Of a stretch of 7,503 nucleotides of DNA, positions 6,009-7,503 are shown one piece after another; the stretch's first letter is position 1, and the number at the start of each line of letters is the position of its first letter. The stretch is from the NCBI GenBank assembly GCA_913061425.1, contig CAJXUO010000064.1, positions 1 to 7,503 of the forward strand, given 5' to 3'. The position numbers and the translations under genes were made by a program. The DNA comes from an uncultured Lutibacter sp. (lineage in GTDB: Bacteria; Bacteroidota; Bacteroidia; Flavobacteriales; Flavobacteriaceae). The notes beneath the pieces were generated by a model that was not told where the DNA came from, searched no databases, and was given only the letters and a program-made list of their open reading frames with translations.

Positions 6009-7457
6009 TCACTTCTTTCTAATCAACCACAAACCAATAAAGGTAAATAGACCGTTCAAGGGTAATATTTCCCAGTGAAATTTATAAGCGCCTATAATGC
6101 TTTCAGGTAAAATGGTAATTATATAGGTCAGTGAGATTGAAAGTAGCCCTACAATCCATGCATACTTGTCCTTGATTTTATAATTGGTTAAAATTCCAAA
6201 AGCAAACAATCCTAATAACGGACCATAAGTAAATGTTGCAAACTTAAATAAGTTGCTTACCACATTTCCGTCAAGAGAATTGAACAGTATCACCACAAAT
6301 ATCAATAAAACAGATACCGCAATATGAACTTTCTTACGAAGTGGTTTTTGTGCTTCTTTTGGTCTTTTTTCAATATCGAGAAAATCTACAGAAAATGAAG
6401 TTGTTAAGGATGTCAAGGCAGAATCTGCGCTAGAATAGGCTGCTGCAATCAAGCCAATAATAAATGTGATTGCCAGTCCAGTTCCCAACCCTTGATTCAT
6501 TGCGATTTCAGGAAATAATAAATCTGTTCTTATCCTTCCGTCAACTTCAGGAATCTGGATTCCGAGTTTTTCTGAATAGATAAATAATAAAGCTCCAAGA
6601 GATAAAAACACAAAATTTACAATTACTAATAATGTTGCCATTGTAAACATATTTTTCTGTGCGTCGTTTTGGTTTTTACAGGTCAAGTTTTTCTGCATCA
6701 TATCTTGATCCAATCCTGTCATGGCAATGGCAATAAAAATTCCACCAATAAAATATTTCCAGAAATAAGTTTTAGAATTCGGATCGTCAAAAAAGAAAAT
6801 CTGCCCTTTTTCGGCAAACTCATTTGAATTTAAAAACTCCATATACGACCAATCCAGTTTTTGATTGATTAAATAAATTGCAACTCCTACAGCAGTAAGC
6901 ATCGCCAATGTCTGTAAAGTATCCGTCCATACAATGGTTTTAATTCCACCTCTGAAAGTATATACCCAAATCAACAAAATAGAAATCACTACTGTTGCCC
7001 AAAACGGAATGCCTATTTGTTCAAAAACAATGTATTGCATCGCAATTGCGACTAAAAACAACCGAAACGAGGCGCCTGTAACTCTAGAAAGTAAAAAGAA
7101 AAAAGCGCCAGTTTTATAACTTACCGTTCCAAATCGCTGTTCGAGATATTGATAAATAGAAGTAACGTTGAGACGGTAATAAATAGGTAGTAAAATGAAT
7201 AGGATTATCATATAACCTACGAAAAATCCAAAAACACCTTGCATATAGGCAAACTGTTGTCCGCCGATCAATCCTGGAACAGAAATAAAGGTCACTCCAG
7301 AGAGCGAAGCACCAATCATTCCAAAGGCTACGATGTACCAAGGAGATTGCTTATTGGCCTTGAAAAAAGTGTCGTTAGAATCATTTTTTCCTGTAAAAAA
7401 AGAGATTAATAATAAGATTCCAAAATATCCTGCAATTAATAAAAGTATATGTAGAGG
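6009..7457 (-). CDS. Sodium:solute symporter (SSS family), 5'-partial at contig end
   Basis: An inner-membrane Na+-coupled uptake transporter with the LeuT-like fold; substrate not identifiable. The 482 genomic residues (numbered from P, codon 7455-7457) form about 13 hydrophobic segments. Family motifs are GASLSGVTFISVPG (49-62), GGIKTIVWTDTLQ (170-182), TGLDQDMMQKN (247-257) and YSSADSALTSLTTSF (341-355), where S342/S343 correspond to the conserved sodium-site serines of vSGLT-type transporters. The protein ends with a short WLIRKK tail, so there is no fused histidine kinase. The true start is missing: the frame stays open into the adapter, and the only in-frame start beyond 7457 (GTG at 7470-7472) is adapter DNA. 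Since family N-termini begin only a few residues before this PLHILLLIAGYFG-like helix, probably fewer than about ten codons are lost. A hairpin follows the TGA stop. Confidence 0.95.
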   Translation of the reverse strand, partial: PLHILLLIAGYFGILLLISFFTGKNDSNDTFFKANKQSPWYIVAFGMIGASLSGVTFISVPGLIGGQQFAYMQGVFGFFVGYMIILFILLPIYYRLNVTSIYQYLEQRFGTVSYKTGAFFFLLSRVTGASFRLFLVAIAMQYIVFEQIGIPFWATVVISILLIWVYTFRGGIKTIVWTDTLQTLAMLTAVGVAIYLINQKLDWSYMEFLNSNEFAEKGQIFFFDDPNSKTYFWKYFIGGIFIAIAMTGLDQDMMQKNLTCKNQNDAQKNMFTMATLLVIVNFVFLSLGALLFIYSEKLGIQIPEVDGRIRTDLLFPEIAMNQGLGTGLAITFIIGLIAAAYSSADSALTSLTTSFSVDFLDIEKRPKEAQKPLRKKVHIAVSVLLIFVVILFNSLDGNVVSNLFKFATFTYGPLLGLFAFGILTNYKIKDKYAWIVGLLSISLTYIITILPESIIGAYKFHWEILPLNGLFTFIGLWLIRKK

Positions 7458-7503
7458 CTGTCTCTTATACACATCTCCGAGCCCACGAGACCTCTCTACA
7501 TCT
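7458..7503 (+). other. Illumina Nextera adapter contamination (not genomic)
   Basis: Bases 7458-7476 are exactly the 19-bp Tn5 mosaic end as used in Nextera libraries (CTGTCTCTTATACACATCT). Bases 7477-7491 are the read-2 adapter tail CCGAGCCCACGAGAC. Bases 7492-7499 (CTCTCTAC) equal a standard Nextera i7 index (the N707 sequence as I remember it), and 7500-7503 (ATCT) begin the P7 flow-cell sequence. The order and spacing are those of a read running through a short insert into its adapter. The window's genomic content therefore stops at 7457, at a contig edge. Confidence 0.98.

Noticed and set aside
6934..7341. Small frames on either strand inside the symporter
   Set aside because: They lie wholly within the motif-supported symporter frame and look like shadow translations.
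7458..7476. Tn5 mosaic end as evidence of a natural Tn5 or IS50 insertion
   Set aside because: It is followed directly by the Nextera read-2 tail, an index and P7 sequence, so it comes from library preparation.
7451..7499. GTAGAG (7451-7456) and CTCTAC (7494-7499) as inverted ends of a mobile element
   Set aside because: One arm is genomic and the other is the sequencing index; the match is a coincidence.

Overview
The window looks like ordinary chromosomal sequence from a low-GC member of the Bacteroidota, most likely a marine or soil Flavobacteriaceae. Supporting signs are the AT-rich composition, the protein styles (flavobacterial-type Nif3/zinc-ribbon pair, short Ppx, SixA-type phosphatase, SSS symporter), the absence of obvious Shine-Dalgarno sequences, and several TAnnTTTG-type -7 boxes just upstream of start codons. 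LpxK shows that the organism makes lipid A. The genus cannot be fixed by eye.

Layout: a strong intrinsic terminator (10-43) closes a two-gene minus-strand unit, the Nif3-like protein (838-1932) followed two bases later by a coiled-coil protein of the C4 zinc-ribbon family (62-835). In that second protein all four expected zinc cysteines are replaced. A 76-bp divergent region separates this unit from a plus-strand pair: lpxK (2009-3037) overlapping by ATGA with a secreted thioredoxin-like protein (3034-3492). This pair converges, across 120 bp, on a minus-strand unit: a possible 23-codon small ORF (5021-5092), a SixA-type histidine phosphatase (4522-5007) and a short Ppx/GppA phosphatase (3613-4500, TTG start). 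Upstream on the same strand is pdxH (5132-5779) with its own -7 box. The right end holds a nearly complete sodium:solute symporter (6009-7457), also on the minus strand and followed by a hairpin.

The last 46 bases (7458-7503) are not genomic. They are the Illumina Nextera read-through adapter: Tn5 mosaic end, read-2 adapter tail, an 8-base i7 index and the first four bases of P7. The window therefore ends at an untrimmed contig edge. An apparent start that gives the symporter an N-terminus of MYKRQ lies in adapter sequence and is an artefact.

Functionally the genes cover housekeeping: lipid A phosphorylation, vitamin B6 cofactor salvage, polyphosphate or (p)ppGpp-type phosphate metabolism, extracytoplasmic thiol chemistry and sodium-coupled uptake. 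I found no CRISPR array, phage, defence, toxin or transposon system. The most interesting biology is the loss of metal ligands in the neighbouring Nif3 and zinc-ribbon proteins, and the small ORF in front of sixA.
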